From the NCBI GenBank assembly GCA_018857735.1, contig JABMCL010001901.1:298501-362500 (forward strand): a stretch of DNA of 64,000 bases, given 5' to 3'. The translations under genes were made by a program, and so were the position numbers. A model generated the notes under the pieces. The model was not told the DNA's origin. It worked only from the letters and a program-made list of their open reading frames with translations, and made no database searches. The stretch is from Alviniconcha marisindica (taxonomy: Eukaryota; Mollusca; Gastropoda; Provannidae). Positions 1 to 11,885 of the stretch are shown here, piece by piece (positions within the stretch are counted from its first letter, which is position 1; each line of letters starts with the position of its first letter).

Positions 1-239
1 GGGGCTGTGTGAAAGTCGACGTGGCCGTCCTTGGCTTTCCGTCCTAACGAGCCTTATGGTTTCCGTGGACGTAAAGCAATACTGAACCATGCTCACGCAC
101 TGCCGACATCCGAGGACATTAAGCAACACCGGAAGAGGAAGAAGAAGGGCTAAGTCCGTGCTGTCCGTACAGCACAGATCGCTACATGGTCCCATCGAAA
201 TAAATATTTCTGCATCAGGATCCGTTGAAGTACCCGTGT
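1..239. other. No recognisable feature
   Basis: Low-repeat sequence before the first tandem array. Short reading frames here show no family resemblance. Confidence 0.5.
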
Positions 240-425
240 CCGTGCAGATGGAATCATGCACTATTTATTTCCGTGCAGATGGAGTCATGAACTATTTATT
301 TCCGTGCAGATGGAATCATGAACTATTTATTTCCGTGCTGATGGAATCATGAACTATTTATTTCCGTGCTGATGGAATCATGAACTATTTATTTCCGTGC
401 AGATGAATCATGCACTATTTACTTC
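240..425 (+). repeat. 31-bp minisatellite, six copies
   Basis: The motif ccgtgcagatgg or ccgtgctgatgg starts at 240, 271, 302, 333, 364 and 395, an exact 31-bp period. Units contain aatcatgaactatttatt. The last unit carries a one-base deletion. Because 31 is not a multiple of three, the array passes through all frames, so the short open frame that crosses it is not evidence of a protein. Confidence 0.95.
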
Positions 426-780
426 TACTTTCTCGAGTTTTACCGTATCCGTACGAGAGGACTGGGGACACAAATGGAGCTGAATGAAGTCTGATCCGTA
501 TTTCACGACACTACGACTCTTTATGCTGGGAAAACAAATAAGCTGAAAGAAGTCTGATTGCTATTATGCCTGTTATGTAAGGAGGACACGGAACAGAAAT
601 GGAGCTGAATGAAGTTTGATTAGTATTTCACGACACTACAACACTTAATACTTCAATAGGACTGGGAACAAACACGGAGCTAAATGAAGTCTGATTTGTA
701 TTTCACGTCACTACAACACAATACTTCCACACGACTGGGGACAAACATGAGCTGAATGAAATTTGATTTGTATTACACGT

Positions 781-1017
781 TGGTGTTGTTGTTGATCGCT
801 TTTATATAGCGTTATTCTCCGCTCTCAAGCAGACTCACTGCGCTAGCATGTGATTCTACATGAGTGACTAGCTTTTTACAGCGCGTTTTTGAATAACCAC
901 CGAAGTGGTGTACTAGCTTACAGCGGTGACGTGGCTGGTGCCACATGAAACTGCTGCCGTCTCGGCGCGTTCTGTGTACACCATACAACCACGCACCATG
1001 TCACTTCATGCAAAGCC
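781..1017 (-). mobile_element. SINE-like element S1, copy 1, with target-site duplication
   Basis: This 237-bp insert sits inside a unit of the 75-bp array. The 6-bp sequence acacgt flanks it on both sides (775-780 and 1018-1023), and removing insert plus one flank restores a normal array unit. Read on the minus strand it ends in a CGCTATATAAAAGCG hairpin-like motif followed by (CAA)n, a tail typical of short retroposons. A second copy is at 6487-6660. I see no convincing pol III A or B box, so the promoter class is unknown. Confidence 0.75.
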
Positions 1018-1199
1018 ACACGTCACTACAACACAATAGGCTTACTTCAACAGGACTGGGGACAAACATGGAGCTGAATGAAATTTGATTTATATTTCGC
1101 GACACTGCAACACATAATACTTCAACAGGGCTGGCGATAAACATGGAGCTGAATGAAGTTTGATTTGCATTTCACGACACTACAACACTTAATACTTCA

Positions 1200-1500
<301 letters not shown>

Positions 1501-1680
1501 CAGGGCTGGCGATAAACGTGGAGCTGAATGAAGTTTATTTGTATTTCACGACAGTACAACACTTACTGCTTCAACAGACCAGAGGACAAGCGTGGAGCTG
1601 AATGAAGTTTGATTTGTATTTCACGACACTGCAACACTTAATACTTCAACATGGAGCTGAGTGAACCCGGGAACCGGGAA

Positions 1681-1901
1681 GGCAGTTAGTAACTATGCTT
1701 TAATGTCGTGTCAGCCTCACAGGTGCGTCAAATCTAAACCATTTCTCAAATCAAATCTACAAAATCAAATCATACACAAATACAAATCCTACACGCACAA
1801 ACATCAAACACAAATTTTGAAGAGTTAGTACGTTCAGTAGAGTTTTTGTTAAAAAACACAAAAACAACACACACACGCGCGCGCACGCACACACGCGCGC
1901 G

Positions 1902-1962
<61 letters not shown>

Positions 1963-2370
1963 CAACAACAACAACAACATATATGGTTAGTCCTTGCTGA
2001 TATATCAATACCAGATTAAAGAAAACTATAGTTTTTAAGAAACAGACATAAACAATAACATATTATAAATATTGTATAAAAGCGTCATGGAAAATACCAG
2101 TGCCATATGGCAGCAAGCTTCACATACCACCTACCAGCCATCTCCTAGCTGCCCAACAAGAGCCACGTAGAAAGGTCTCTGAGCGGGGACAGAAGGGGAA
2201 AAAAGGAGAGAGAGGAGATTGTGCTGGAAAACTCAGGAGAATGGACGATTAACAGAAAAAATACAAGACAAAAAGGTCAACCGGACTGACTAGAAAGGAG
2301 AGGAGATAGGAAAGAGGAATCAACGACAGCCATGAGATTCCAGACAGGATTCCCTTCGGGGAACCGGGAA
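1681..2370 (+). repeat. Dispersed repeat R2, long copy 1
   Basis: This segment aligns by eye with 58645-59340 in the same orientation. Shared landmarks in order are a cctgtcaaccgcacaggg-like head, acatcaaacacaaatttt, cagtgccatayggcagcaag, taccacctacca, catctcctagct, gaggagataggaaagagg and gagattccagacagga. The middle of this copy carries an AC/GC microsatellite (1871-1961) and (CAA)n absent from the other. I see no coding potential or terminal repeats, so the class of element is unknown. Confidence 0.8.
1871..1979 (+). repeat. Compound AC/GC microsatellite plus (CAA)n
   Basis: Alternating purine-pyrimidine (AC and GC dinucleotides) runs to 1961, followed by six or so CAA units. GC-rich alternation of this kind can adopt Z-DNA. 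Confidence 0.95.
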
Positions 2371-2669
2371 GGCAAAAATTAGACACGCGAACCACAACTC
2401 ATTATTTTACAAGGCTGTGGTTTAGGTTCAGTCAAAACCTGTATAACAACTAGTCCTTGCTGAGCTACTGATGAGTAAAAAATAAAATTAGAGGGCATCA
2501 TTTATACACACAATTTATAAGCATGAATGAAGTGAAATGTTATACATGAACGTATGAACTTCCACACAAAAACCATAGCGTGTTCACAGCGAAGGATGCA
2601 CACAGTGCCTACATCACTCAGTCACACATGTATGAGCATACAACCAGTAGACAAGGCAGTAGAACATCT
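2371..2669. other. No recognisable feature
   Basis: A short piece near 2356-2385 (ccgggaaggcaaaaattag) resembles the head of dispersed family R1. Nothing else is recognised. Confidence 0.4.
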
Positions 2670-2786
2670 GATAAATTCATATAATAATAAAGAGGATTTC
2701 TAGAGCGCCCATCTACCGCATAAAGTGGGAGCACAGGGCGCTTTACAATAACACTAACAACACAGACACAGACAGACAGACAGAAA

Positions 2787-2873
<87 letters not shown>

Positions 2874-2881
2874 CACACACA

Positions 2882-2978
<97 letters not shown>

Positions 2979-3385
2979 ATGCAATGCACACACTCACGCG
3001 TCGGACGAGGGGATAGGCACGGCTGTGAAAAACAGTTTAGAAATAATATTAAACAGGTGCGTCTTGAGGGCGGCTTTAAAAGAGGAGGCAGAATCAGAGC
3101 GGTTGAGTGTTTGAGGCAAATTGCTCCAAACAGATGGGCCAGCGTAAGAAAACGATCTTTCACCAAATGTTTTTGTGTTTACACGAGGGGTGACAAAGGC
3201 TCGTGTGCGGATGCGGATCGTAATTGTCTCGCTGGAGTATAAGGTTGAAGGAGATCGGACAGATACTGAGGAGCTGTTCCAGAGATGGAACTGAAGCAGA
3301 TAGCTGAAATTTTGTATTGAATGCGATGTGTTACTGGTAGCCAATGCAGACTAATATGGGAGAAGAAAACAGAAGCAACCACTGC
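2670..3385 (-). mobile_element. CR1/L2-type LINE fragment, RT C-terminus and 3' end
   Basis: Read on the minus strand from 3382, one frame gives HISLHWLPVTHRIQYKI and GTAPQYLSDLLQPYTP. After a frameshift another frame (to about 2994) gives TKTFGERSFSYAGPSVW and SFKAALKTHLF. This is the conserved tail downstream of the reverse transcriptase in CR1/L2-type elements. The rest is a long GT tract (2789-2976 on the + strand as AC), then gtaaagcgccctgtgctc and an ATT-rich terminus at about 2670. Frameshift and 5' truncation make it inactive. Confidence 0.88.
2789..2976 (+). repeat. (AC)n microsatellite, about 188 bp
   Basis: Nearly pure AC with two small interruptions near 2870-2885, lying inside the LINE 3' UTR. 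Preceded by a short (GACA)n. Confidence 0.97.
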
Positions 3386-3532
3386 TTATCTTCTAAACAA
3401 CAATAAGGGAGACGGACCAAAACAAGCCTCCACCCCCCTCAATAAAAAAAATAAAAAAACAGAAAGAAGAAAAAGAAGAAAGAAACAAAGAAACAAAGAA
3501 ACAAACGCGGAACTGAAGAAAATACTTTGCCA
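3386..3532 (+). other. Purine-rich stretch
   Basis: A/G-rich sequence with repeated aaagaaac; no gene signal. Confidence 0.5.
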
Positions 3533-3600
3533 GCTCCGGGTTCTCAGCAGAAGGGACCTTAATTTCTGTGTCCGGGGGTACCCCACAGGGTGGAGAGAGC
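3533..3600 (+). repeat. Dispersed repeat R1, fragment
   Basis: Contains ttctcagcagaagggacc, ttaatttctgtgtccg and gggtaccccac in that order, the signature of R1 copies at 46263, 47505, 53485 and others. Confidence 0.7.
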
Positions 3601-4140
3601 AATCAACAGCTTAACATCTTGTCTCCACTACTCACGGCTCGATCAAACAAATCTGGTCTCCCCGAGGCTAAAGAAGACGTTTCCCCGAGGCTAAAGAAGA
3701 TCTGCTCAACATTGTAAAAAGTTGTCTTCGCACGCGCTGTGTACACAACATGCTGGTCGGCGGGTAATAAAAAGGGCTGTAACGACTGTTAACAGAGGAA
3801 GCATAGGGCAAGCTCTTGCCCGGCCAGACATGTGTAACCGTCGGTCTTTTTTTCACAGCCACGCTGGTAAACAGAGGCAGGCGAGCAGACAGAAAGGCCC
3901 GAACGGGAGCAGGTGGGCAGACCGACGAACGGATGACAGCTTTGTCGGCAGTGGCGCCTAGCTGTCTCGGGTGCTGGCACTGAACTACCGACCAAGTAAT
4001 AACGGTAACTATCCAGTTATCAAATGTATTGCACACTCATCTACGTGATCTGTCCTTGGGAAGGAACACTTTCTTCATTCTCTAACTGGAACAAACTGTG
4101 AGGCATCTGCTTGCGGAACTCGCATACTTATATGACACTT
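3601..4140. other. No recognisable feature
   Basis: Apparently unique DNA. A 17-base direct duplication cccgaggctaaagaaga occurs at about 3661 and 3685. Confidence 0.4.
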
Positions 4141-4149
4141 AGGAGTAGA

Positions 4150-4226
4150 GTGTGTCTCTGTCACTCTCTGTTTCCATCTCTGTCTGTCTCTGTCTCTGTC
4201 TGTCTGTCTGTCCCCCCCCCCTCCCT

Positions 4227-4292
<66 letters not shown>
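4150..4292 (+). repeat. TCTG/CT-rich stretch and (AC)n microsatellite
   Basis: (TCTG)n-like sequence, a short C run and an AC tract (4229-4292). Confidence 0.95.
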
Positions 4293-4296
<4 letters not shown>

Positions 4297-4570
4297 GCAG
4301 TCATGCATTCTGCTCTTTAACATGGACATCTTACATTTCTGCACACAGATACATTCTTTTCATTCCTTCTCCCTTCCTTGCTTTTTAAGCATCTACCAAG
4401 TAAAACATGCCTCAGTTAGCGAAGCTGACGTAAAAGCAGGAATATTTGTAACTCGAAGAAGAGGAAGAAGCCTAAAAAAAGGAGAAGCGGAAAAAGAAAG
4501 AGGACAAGGACAAGACGATGAAGACGAAGAAAAACAAGAACAAAACCAAAAACACGAAAAACTAGGGACG

Positions 4571-4573
<3 letters not shown>
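4293..4573. other. No recognisable feature
   Basis: The right half (4440-4570) is strongly purine-rich (gaagaagaggaag-like). No conserved protein motif. Confidence 0.4.

Positions 4574-4606
<33 letters not shown>
4574..4606 (+). repeat. Homopolymer of 33 G
   Basis: An uninterrupted G run. Such a tract can form G-quadruplexes, and its assembled length is unreliable. Confidence 0.9.
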
Positions 4607-4608
<2 letters not shown>

Positions 4609-6486
4609 GAAATCAACGAGACGAAAACGAAAAACGCAAGGCGAAAGGAAACAAATAATGATCCTGCCCTCCGGTCTGCCCCATCCCTGCAGGTCTTGGA
4701 CAAACACGGCTGTCCCCGGAGAGATCTCACTGCTACCGGGCGCAGATGGCGGGTGTTGCGTGCCGATAGGCTTGCAGCTAAAGAAAGACAAGCTCCGCTG
4801 TCTCATCTAGCAGCCCATGGCAAACTGGACAATCTCGGAGGAGATCTCTTCTCTTCTACAAAGTATACGGGGCGCAGGTGGTTGCTCCGGGAGTCGAGAG
4901 ACCGGCAGTCAAATCAGTCACTTCCAGGATCGGGTTCGACGCCACAGCAACCACGGGATAATTGCCAGACTGGGGATTCTGATCATAAAGTATAAGCCAC
5001 ATTTCTGTCCTTCTCCTCCTTCTCATTCCCCCCCCCCCCCCCCAGCTGGGTACAGTACAGAGAGCAGTAACCTCCCCTCACCTTCCCCGGAAGTGCTGTT
5101 CGACGATAGCTGGGACCGCAGGCCTAGATGTTTTGTGCTATGTCACAGATAATGGCGGATGGAGCGTCCGTCGTTCTAGCGGTGAGAGGATATCGATGCA
5201 TCAAAGAAGAAGATGTAAAGAAAGCATCAAAAGAAGAGGAAGCTAGTCGGCAAAGAAGTCTGACGAAGAAGAACTGAGAACGAGAAGAAGGAAAATAAGA
5301 AAGAGGAAAAGAAAAGAATGGGTATTCCATTATGTATTGTTGCTGCTGCTGCTGCTGTTTGTTATTTTGGTACTTTCCAGCAGTTCAGTTCTAGAGATTC
5401 TGCACTCCCACCCCACTGTACTTCGAGCAGTTCGGCTCTTTTCGGGTTCACTTATTGATCGAATGAGAATCGAACAAACAAGACAAGAACTGTGCCAAAA
5501 AACAAAGGGGGGCACAAACAACAATCTTCATCAAAAAGGGCTTTGGGTGCCGACAGCGGTCGCCTAGGATGCCCAAGAAGGCTGCGGCATTTCGTTAAAG
5601 ACGTCGCCGTGGTGTACGGGCGTTGATTACACGAGCACTTTGAACCCTGACATTATAGCCACGAAGTCAGTCGCATCAGTGCCTGCAGTGGCCGTACCCC
5701 ACCCGAGTGCACTGACGTTCCTCTCCCTGTCCGCACGGGCAAGACAGACAACGCAATCCGCCATCGAAACGCGCCATGCAGCGTTGTTCCGTTTTCTTCA
5801 ACAGGCCGTAACCGCATTACCGTTCCTCCAGGGTTGACGGGACCTTAAAACCGATTTCTTACTAGACGAGTGGCATTACTGGACGGGGCATTGAGACAGG
5901 CCCTACTTCAATCCGTCTAAAGCGCATGCCAGTCAGTCAGAGTCCCGACTTACTTTTGTTGCTTCGGCCAATCAGGGCGCGGCTCGCATTATACGCTCCT
6001 TTCGCCGGATGTTGATTTTTTAATTTTTTTTTTTTTTAAATGGAGGCATCTGAGAGACGCGATCATGCGCTCAGATTTAATATCTTATAAAGGTTTACCA
6101 CGGCCACAATACTTTGTGACATGTCGAATTGTCACTGCAATCCACAGACGGAGAAAAGTATTGCATTTACTCTGGACGTGCGGCTGGTTGATTTGGAAGT
6201 ATATGCTAAAATAGAGAAGGGGGGGGGGGGGGGGGGAAGAAAGATTATCATTCTCAAAGGAGATGTGCTTCCAGAAGAGACCTGAAAGTGGACGAGGTGA
6301 AAAAATTTCCGACACTGCGAGGGAATGTGTTTCAGGTAAAGCAGCCAAGAAAAGAGACAAATCTGTGACCCATGCGTCGTTTGGTTTGAACGCTGGCACT
6401 CGGAAACCCCTACCATCAGAAGGGAAGCGCAGTTGACGAGAAGGGAAATATCAGAGGTCAGAGAGATGTTGTGGGTCAGCACTAAC
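4607..6486. other. Mostly unrecognised DNA
   Basis: Contains a ggttcgacgcc match to a pol III B box at about 4936 without a good A box, a short C run (5030-5043), (CTG)n at 5339-5357, a T run (6020-6037) and a G run (6219-6237). None of the short reading frames resembles a known protein. Confidence 0.4.
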
Positions 6487-6660
6487 AGGTGTTTTCGATC
6501 GCTTTAATACAGCGTTATTCTCCGCCCTCGAGCAGACTCACTGCGCTCTAGTCGCACATAATTCTAAATGAGTGACTGTAGCTTTTTATAGCGCGTTTTG
6601 AATTTCCATCGAAGTGATGTATTACAGCGCTGTTTGGTTGTTACATGGCTAAGTAAGACC
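6487..6660 (-). mobile_element. SINE-like element S1, copy 2
   Basis: Matches 781-1017 in the same orientation: gcgttattctccgc, gcagactcactgcgct, gagtgact, agcttttta and agcgcgttttgaat in order. The far end past about 6660 diverges. No target-site duplication was identified. Confidence 0.7.
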
Positions 6661-7125
6661 ATATCAGTAAGACCATAACGACAGTGACAGTAAAGTTTGT
6701 AACAAATTTATATTTTAGAGACTGGAAGCCAGTACCAGCAGTCAAGAAGAGGCCCCAGAACATCGTCATATCCGACAGACTGAGAAACGAGATGAGCTGT
6801 ACCATTTTGGAACCTTTATGGCTTGCCTATGAGACACTTTGGAAGTCCCGGGAGAAGGGAGCAGTAATATAGTACATGCGCGAAAGGGCAAACCAGCTGA
6901 CGAGAATTCTGATTGCATCGGCAGACTGGCAGAGGCGGCGGGTGGAACTGTTTCTGCGAAATTCAGGATAGCAGGCCACTTTGTGGATGCTGGAGACGTG
7001 TTGTCCAAAAGCGACAGCACTGCCAAGAATGACAAGAAGATCACAGACAGACGGAGAAAGGCTAATGGTCACATTGTTAAGAGACACAGACCTAGGAAGG
7101 ATCGGCTGACTTTCACCATGTGGCA
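6661..7125. other. No recognisable feature
   Basis: Two overlapping short open frames (6684-6872 and 6839-7129) show no motif I recognise and no splice or start context that would single them out. Confidence 0.4.
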
Positions 7126-7640
7126 CTAGCTGCAGAGGACATGACGTCAACAGAGTTAAACACATAGAAGCCTGACAAATATAGAGCATCTCAGTGGCGG
7201 TGCGTGCGTCTGACATGACGTCCACAGAGTTAAACGCATAGGAGCCTGACAAATATACAGTAAGTATCTTGGTGGCTGTCCGTGCATCTGACGTGACGTC
7301 AACAGAGTTAAACATATAGGAGCCTGAAAAATATAGAGTATCTCGGTGGCGGTGCGTCGGACATTACGTCAACACGCATGAGACAGACGTACAGATGTAA
7401 GAGCATGGAACACAGTTTATGAACATGGAAAATGTAGAGTATATCTGTGACTATGCGTCTGGCATGACGTCAACAGGCTATTATAAACACGATACAAACG
7501 CAAGAGCAGGCAAAGTGTAGAGTATTCAGTGCATTTGACACCACAACATAAGATTGTGACAGACACGTACGATCCAGCCAAAGATAAATACTATAAGCTT
7601 AGGTTTCTTGGTGCGTCTGAGATGACAGAGGGAGGTTACT
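7126..7640 (+). repeat. Degenerate minisatellite, about 75 bp
   Basis: The block tgacgtcaacagagttaaac, then aggagcctgacaaatata, then atctcggtggcggtgcg recurs from about 7135, 7210 and 7290, and in shorter decayed form near 7365, 7460 and 7545. Each unit carries tgacgtca or close variants, a CRE-like palindrome, which is probably incidental to the repeat. Confidence 0.8.
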
Positions 7641-7668
7641 GTCAGAACGACGGAGAGTGATTATTGTA

Positions 7669-7737
<69 letters not shown>

Positions 7738-7790
7738 TGTATGGGTGTGTGTGCGCGCGATTGTGTGTCAGTGTGTGTGTGTGTGTGAAA
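7669..7790 (+). repeat. (GA)n microsatellite then short (GT)n
   Basis: About 67 bp of GA repeats followed by two short GT-rich runs. Confidence 0.97.
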
Positions 7791-8759
7791 TATTGTTTTT
7801 GCGTTTTGTGCGGTCTTCTAGCTCCATATTATATTGAATTATGGAATATTTTATTGTAAAATGTATTGAATATTTTATGTAACTGACGAGCCAGAAGGAC
7901 AATTCGTCTGCACAAAAATAATAAAATTGTTTAGTGAGAAAGGCAAAATTTTAAATAAATGAACATACAGCGGCATGTGAGCATAATGCACCATATATAT
8001 TTAAAAAAAGGTTGTTGCTTTTCTTTTCTTTTTTCTCCTCTCAGTTAAAAAACAAAAACAAAAACAAAACTGTTTGACGCTCATTCGACCTTGAAATATG
8101 ATCCACACCTATAAAAGCTAGTACAGTAGTATGAATTAAAACTGGTATACCTCTATGAGCAATAGCATTATGCAAAATTTGATATATATCGAATGTATCG
8201 TTACGTTGAAATCTTTGCTACGTGCAGACGGTCGGTCTAGCGACCTAACATTGACAATTACATACGTTTCAAGTGAGACAAAAATGAACCAGCATTCGTT
8301 GCAAGAAAAAGAAAACATCCAACAAATCCCCCCGCCCCTCAGCCCTCCCCACACCCCCCGCCAAAAAATAAAGAAGCAAAAACAGCAAGAAGGAAGAAAT
8401 AGGAGTTGAGGGAGGGATGAGAGAGAGAGAGATGCCACATTTAGAAAATTTGATATGAAACTTTTTTGTACAACGTTGCTATGACAGCAACTTCCGTGTT
8501 CCGTCAGTTTAAAATGAAGACACAAAAACGTCTGTCCAGTAAAAGTATCCTTACTCCTAGTAACGAAGAAGACGAGCTCTGTTTCAGTGCTCACCGGTTG
8601 CTTTCTGTTATTGATTTCACGAAAGCTTTGCGGGCTCTGATGTTGTCATTTTAAGAACTTGCAGTCAAAACAGCACGTGACTGGATTCGCGGCTGTCTCC
8701 AGCACAGTAGGTTAAAACGGTTTCATAATTGATACTGCTGCAAGCAACGCGACCAACGT
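7791..8759. other. No recognisable feature
   Basis: AT-rich in the first third. No conserved protein motif in any frame I examined. Confidence 0.4.
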
Positions 8760-10440
8760 GGGAATATGGGGCACTCAGGGCGGTGCAAATGATAAAGGAT
8801 ACACCACATAGAGCGATCGATTCGTGGAGAGGGGGTGGGGGGGGGGGGGCGGAGGGGAGGCCGGGGGGGGGGGGGGGCTGACGGCGGAGGTATACACGAC
8901 AAAGCAAACAGCGCCTTCGATTTGGGGTTGGTCGGTTTTGGGAGGGCACGTGCTCCACGCAGCGGTGTTAGCAGTGATACACCAAACAGTGCGATAGAGC
9001 GAGAGGTAGGGGGCGACACAGTAGTGGTATAAACGACGCGGTAAACAGCAAATGATACGTAAGGCGGCGCGATGGAGAGTGGGGGAAATGGGGCCCACTG
9101 TGCTGCAATGCATCATATATCAGACAGCGCGATGAGGGGAATCGGGGCACACTACCGTGTTATAAATGATACATCAGATAGCGCGATGAGGGGAATCGGG
9201 GCACACTACCGTGTTATAAATGATACATCAGATAGCGCGATGAGGGGAATCGGGGCACACTACCGTGTCATAAATGATACATCAGACAGCGCGATGAGGG
9301 GAAACTGGGCACACTACGGTGTTATAAATGACACATCAGAGAGCACGATGAGGAGAAACGGGGCACACTACGGTGTTATAAATGACACATCAGAGAGCAC
9401 GATGAGGAGAAACGGGGCACACTACGGTGTTATAAATGATACATCAGATAGCGCGATGAGGGGAATCGGGGCACACTACCGTGTGATAAATGATACATCA
9501 GACAGCGCGATGAGGGGAAACTGGGCACACTACGGTGTTATAAATGACACATCAGAGAGCACGATGAGGAGAAACGGGGCACACTACGGTGTTATAAATG
9601 ACACATCAGAGAGCACGATGAAGAGAAACGGGGCACACTACGGTGTTATAAATGACACATCAGAGAGCACGATGAGGAGAAACGGGGCACACTACGGTGT
9701 TATAAATGATACATCAGACAGCGCGATGAGGGGAAACGGGGCACACTACGGTGTTATAAATGACACATCAGAGAGCACGATGAGGAGAAACGGGGCACAC
9801 TACGGTGTTATTAATGATACATCAGACAGCGCGATGAGGAGAAACGGGGCACACTACGGTGTTATAAATGATACATCAAACACCGCAATGAGGGGAAACG
9901 GGGCACACTACGGTGTTATAAATGATACATTAGACAGCCCGATGAGAAGAAACTGGGCACACAACGGTGTTATAAAGGGGAAACGGGGCACACTACGGTG
10001 TTATAAATGACACATAGACAGCGCGATGAGGGGAAACGGGGCAACTACGGTGTTATAAATGACACATCAGACAGCGCGATGAGGGGAAACGGGACACACT
10101 ACGGTGTTATAAATGATACATGTTACGTCAGACAGACAGTGATAGGAAATTGGACACATCAGACAGCGCGATGAGGGGAAACTGGGCACACTACGGTGTT
10201 ATAAATGATACATGTTACGTCAGACAGGCAGTGATAGGAAATTGGACACATCAGACAGCGCGATGAGGGGAAACTGGGCACACTACGGTGTTATAAATGA
10301 TACATGTTACGTCACACAGGCAGTGATGGGACTGGACACACTACGGTATTTTAAACGATATACAATACATCAAATAGCGCTAGAGATTTGTGGGCGGGGG
10401 TGGGGGTGGGGTGCGGGGGGTACACGGTGATGGTACACAT
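8760..10440 (+). repeat. 54-bp minisatellite with a 312-codon in-frame ORF and a 92-bp higher-order repeat
   Basis: The motif gcgcgatgag starts at 9127, 9181 and 9235, an exact 54-bp period, and about sixteen units run to 10010. Two variants alternate: gcgcgatgaggggaa and gcacgatgaggagaaa. Because 54 is divisible by three and one frame lacks stops, an open frame of 312 codons (9072-10010) repeats an 18-residue unit containing GAHYGVINDTS. From about 10083 to 10345 the unit becomes 92 bp (tgttacgtca at 10121, 10213, 10305). Flanks at 8760-9070 and 10345-10620 are decayed units with G runs. I read it as non-coding satellite. Confidence 0.9.
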
Positions 10441-10697
10441 AATCATAATCCCATATATATCCCACAGCGCCACCATGAGGGGTAAACGAGGCACAGTGTG
10501 CAGAAAGGGGACATGTGGAGGTGGGGGTGGAGGGGGGGTGGGGGGGGAGGGGAAGGGCAGGCAGTGGTGTAACAAATAATACACCGAACAGAGCGATGGA
10601 GCTAAATCACACCGGCTATACACACTTGTAAACAACTACGAAATAAACAACAACAAAGCTGACATACCATAAACAATAATAAATAATAACAACAGAT
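10441..10697 (+). repeat. Decayed end of the 54-bp array with G-rich tracts
   Basis: Contains ccacagcgccaccatgaggggtaa-type relics of the unit and a GGTGGGGGTGGAGG tract (10517-10550). Confidence 0.5.
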
Positions 10698-10698
10698 T

Positions 10699-10784
10699 AC
10701 ACACACACACACACACACACACACAACACACACACACACACACACACACACGCGCACGCACGCACGCACGCCACGCACGCACAC
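10699..10784 (+). repeat. (AC)n and (GCAC)n microsatellite
   Basis: AC repeats with one phase break, then GCAC tetranucleotides. Confidence 0.95.
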
Positions 10785-11509
10785 AATATACGGTCATACA
10801 TAGCTCAGTAAGGAAATATATATATATAATTAGGCGTTAAATACAAAGCAACCAACTATCCTAATCGAAAATTAAGACTAATATACAAATCATGATAATA
10901 CTCCACAAAATCAGTATACAAAGTTTGCGCTGCGAGCTCACTTCCTCTAATATGTTTATGTCTGTTTTAATCCGCTTCTACAAATTGAGCAAAATCTTGT
11001 AGGCTCTCCGGCATAAAAAAATAAATCTACTTGCATTATTAACTCAGCTACATTTTTTTAAACTTCTGAAATCTTTGATAATAACTTTAATGGATGTCTT
11101 TCTTGACACTGACCTGACGTTGGCTCAGCAGATGAAAATGAAATGGATTTCATCCTGAAAGAGGGAGGGAAAGGAGAGAGAGAGAGAGGGGGGGGGGGGG
11201 GGGGTCGTCTAAATGGGCCTAAAGTCTACAGGCCGAGGTTTTAAAATCTCGTTGGAGGTGGCATCCCTTGTCCACATTTTAGAATGGTGGGACGCTCAGT
11301 GTCAACATTTCAGATGAACGGAAAAAGATGATCCCGGGCTCTGTAGGTGTACTCTCGCTCATCGACCCAAAGCACGGGCAACAAGATGTCACGGCTACAT
11401 TCGGTAGAAATTCAGCCGTGGTGGGATTATTAAGAATGGGCTGCATTGCGCTTTTCTTCTTGCAATGTGACCCGAAATCCCCAATGGGGAGAAAAATCCC
11501 AATTAGGGC
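10785..11509. other. No recognisable feature
   Basis: Holds a short GA run and a G run (11175-11205). No coding or element signature. Confidence 0.4.
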
Positions 11510-11510
11510 G

Positions 11511-11598
<88 letters not shown>

Positions 11599-11605
11599 CA
11601 CACTC
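11510..11605 (+). repeat. GC/AC/GCAC compound microsatellite
   Basis: (GC)n, (AC)n, (GCAC)n and (AC)n in succession. Confidence 0.95.
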
Positions 11606-11885
11606 AGACATTAACGGCCCTTTGCAGTGGGAAAACATTGCCAGCAACAAGTCCCCTAGGAACTGCGCCAACGTCAGATGCTAATCAATAGGTTGGGTGG
11701 TGCGAGTCTCTCGCGGTCGGCTTTCCTCGGCCATTGCGGCCCCAGTCACAAAAAGGTGCGGAAACGCATAAGATTGCAGGCCCCCAGAGATTATGTAACG
11801 GTTCAAACTCCTTCCAATCTGACCCCGAAACTTTAAAGACAAAAAGCAAAGGAGCTGAACGCTTCGCATAGCGTTGAGCAGACTT
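11606..11885. other. No recognisable feature
   Basis: Apparently unique DNA between a microsatellite and an R3 copy. Confidence 0.4.

Noticed and set aside
2618..3166. Long open frames of Cys-Val, His-Thr, Arg-Glu or Ser-Leu repeats, here and at 1238, 12624, 17390, 23885, 41473, 42555, 50098, 53062 and others
   Set aside because: They are translations of AC, GT, GA or CT microsatellites, which lack stops by composition.
4930..4950. SINE head based on ggttcgacgcc
   Set aside because: A single B-box match without a convincing A box or a second copy in the window.
9072..10010. 312-codon ORF as a protein-coding gene
   Set aside because: It is a 54-bp tandem repeat. Openness follows from a unit length divisible by three, and no start, splice or family evidence supports a protein. 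Kept as a finding, not a CDS.
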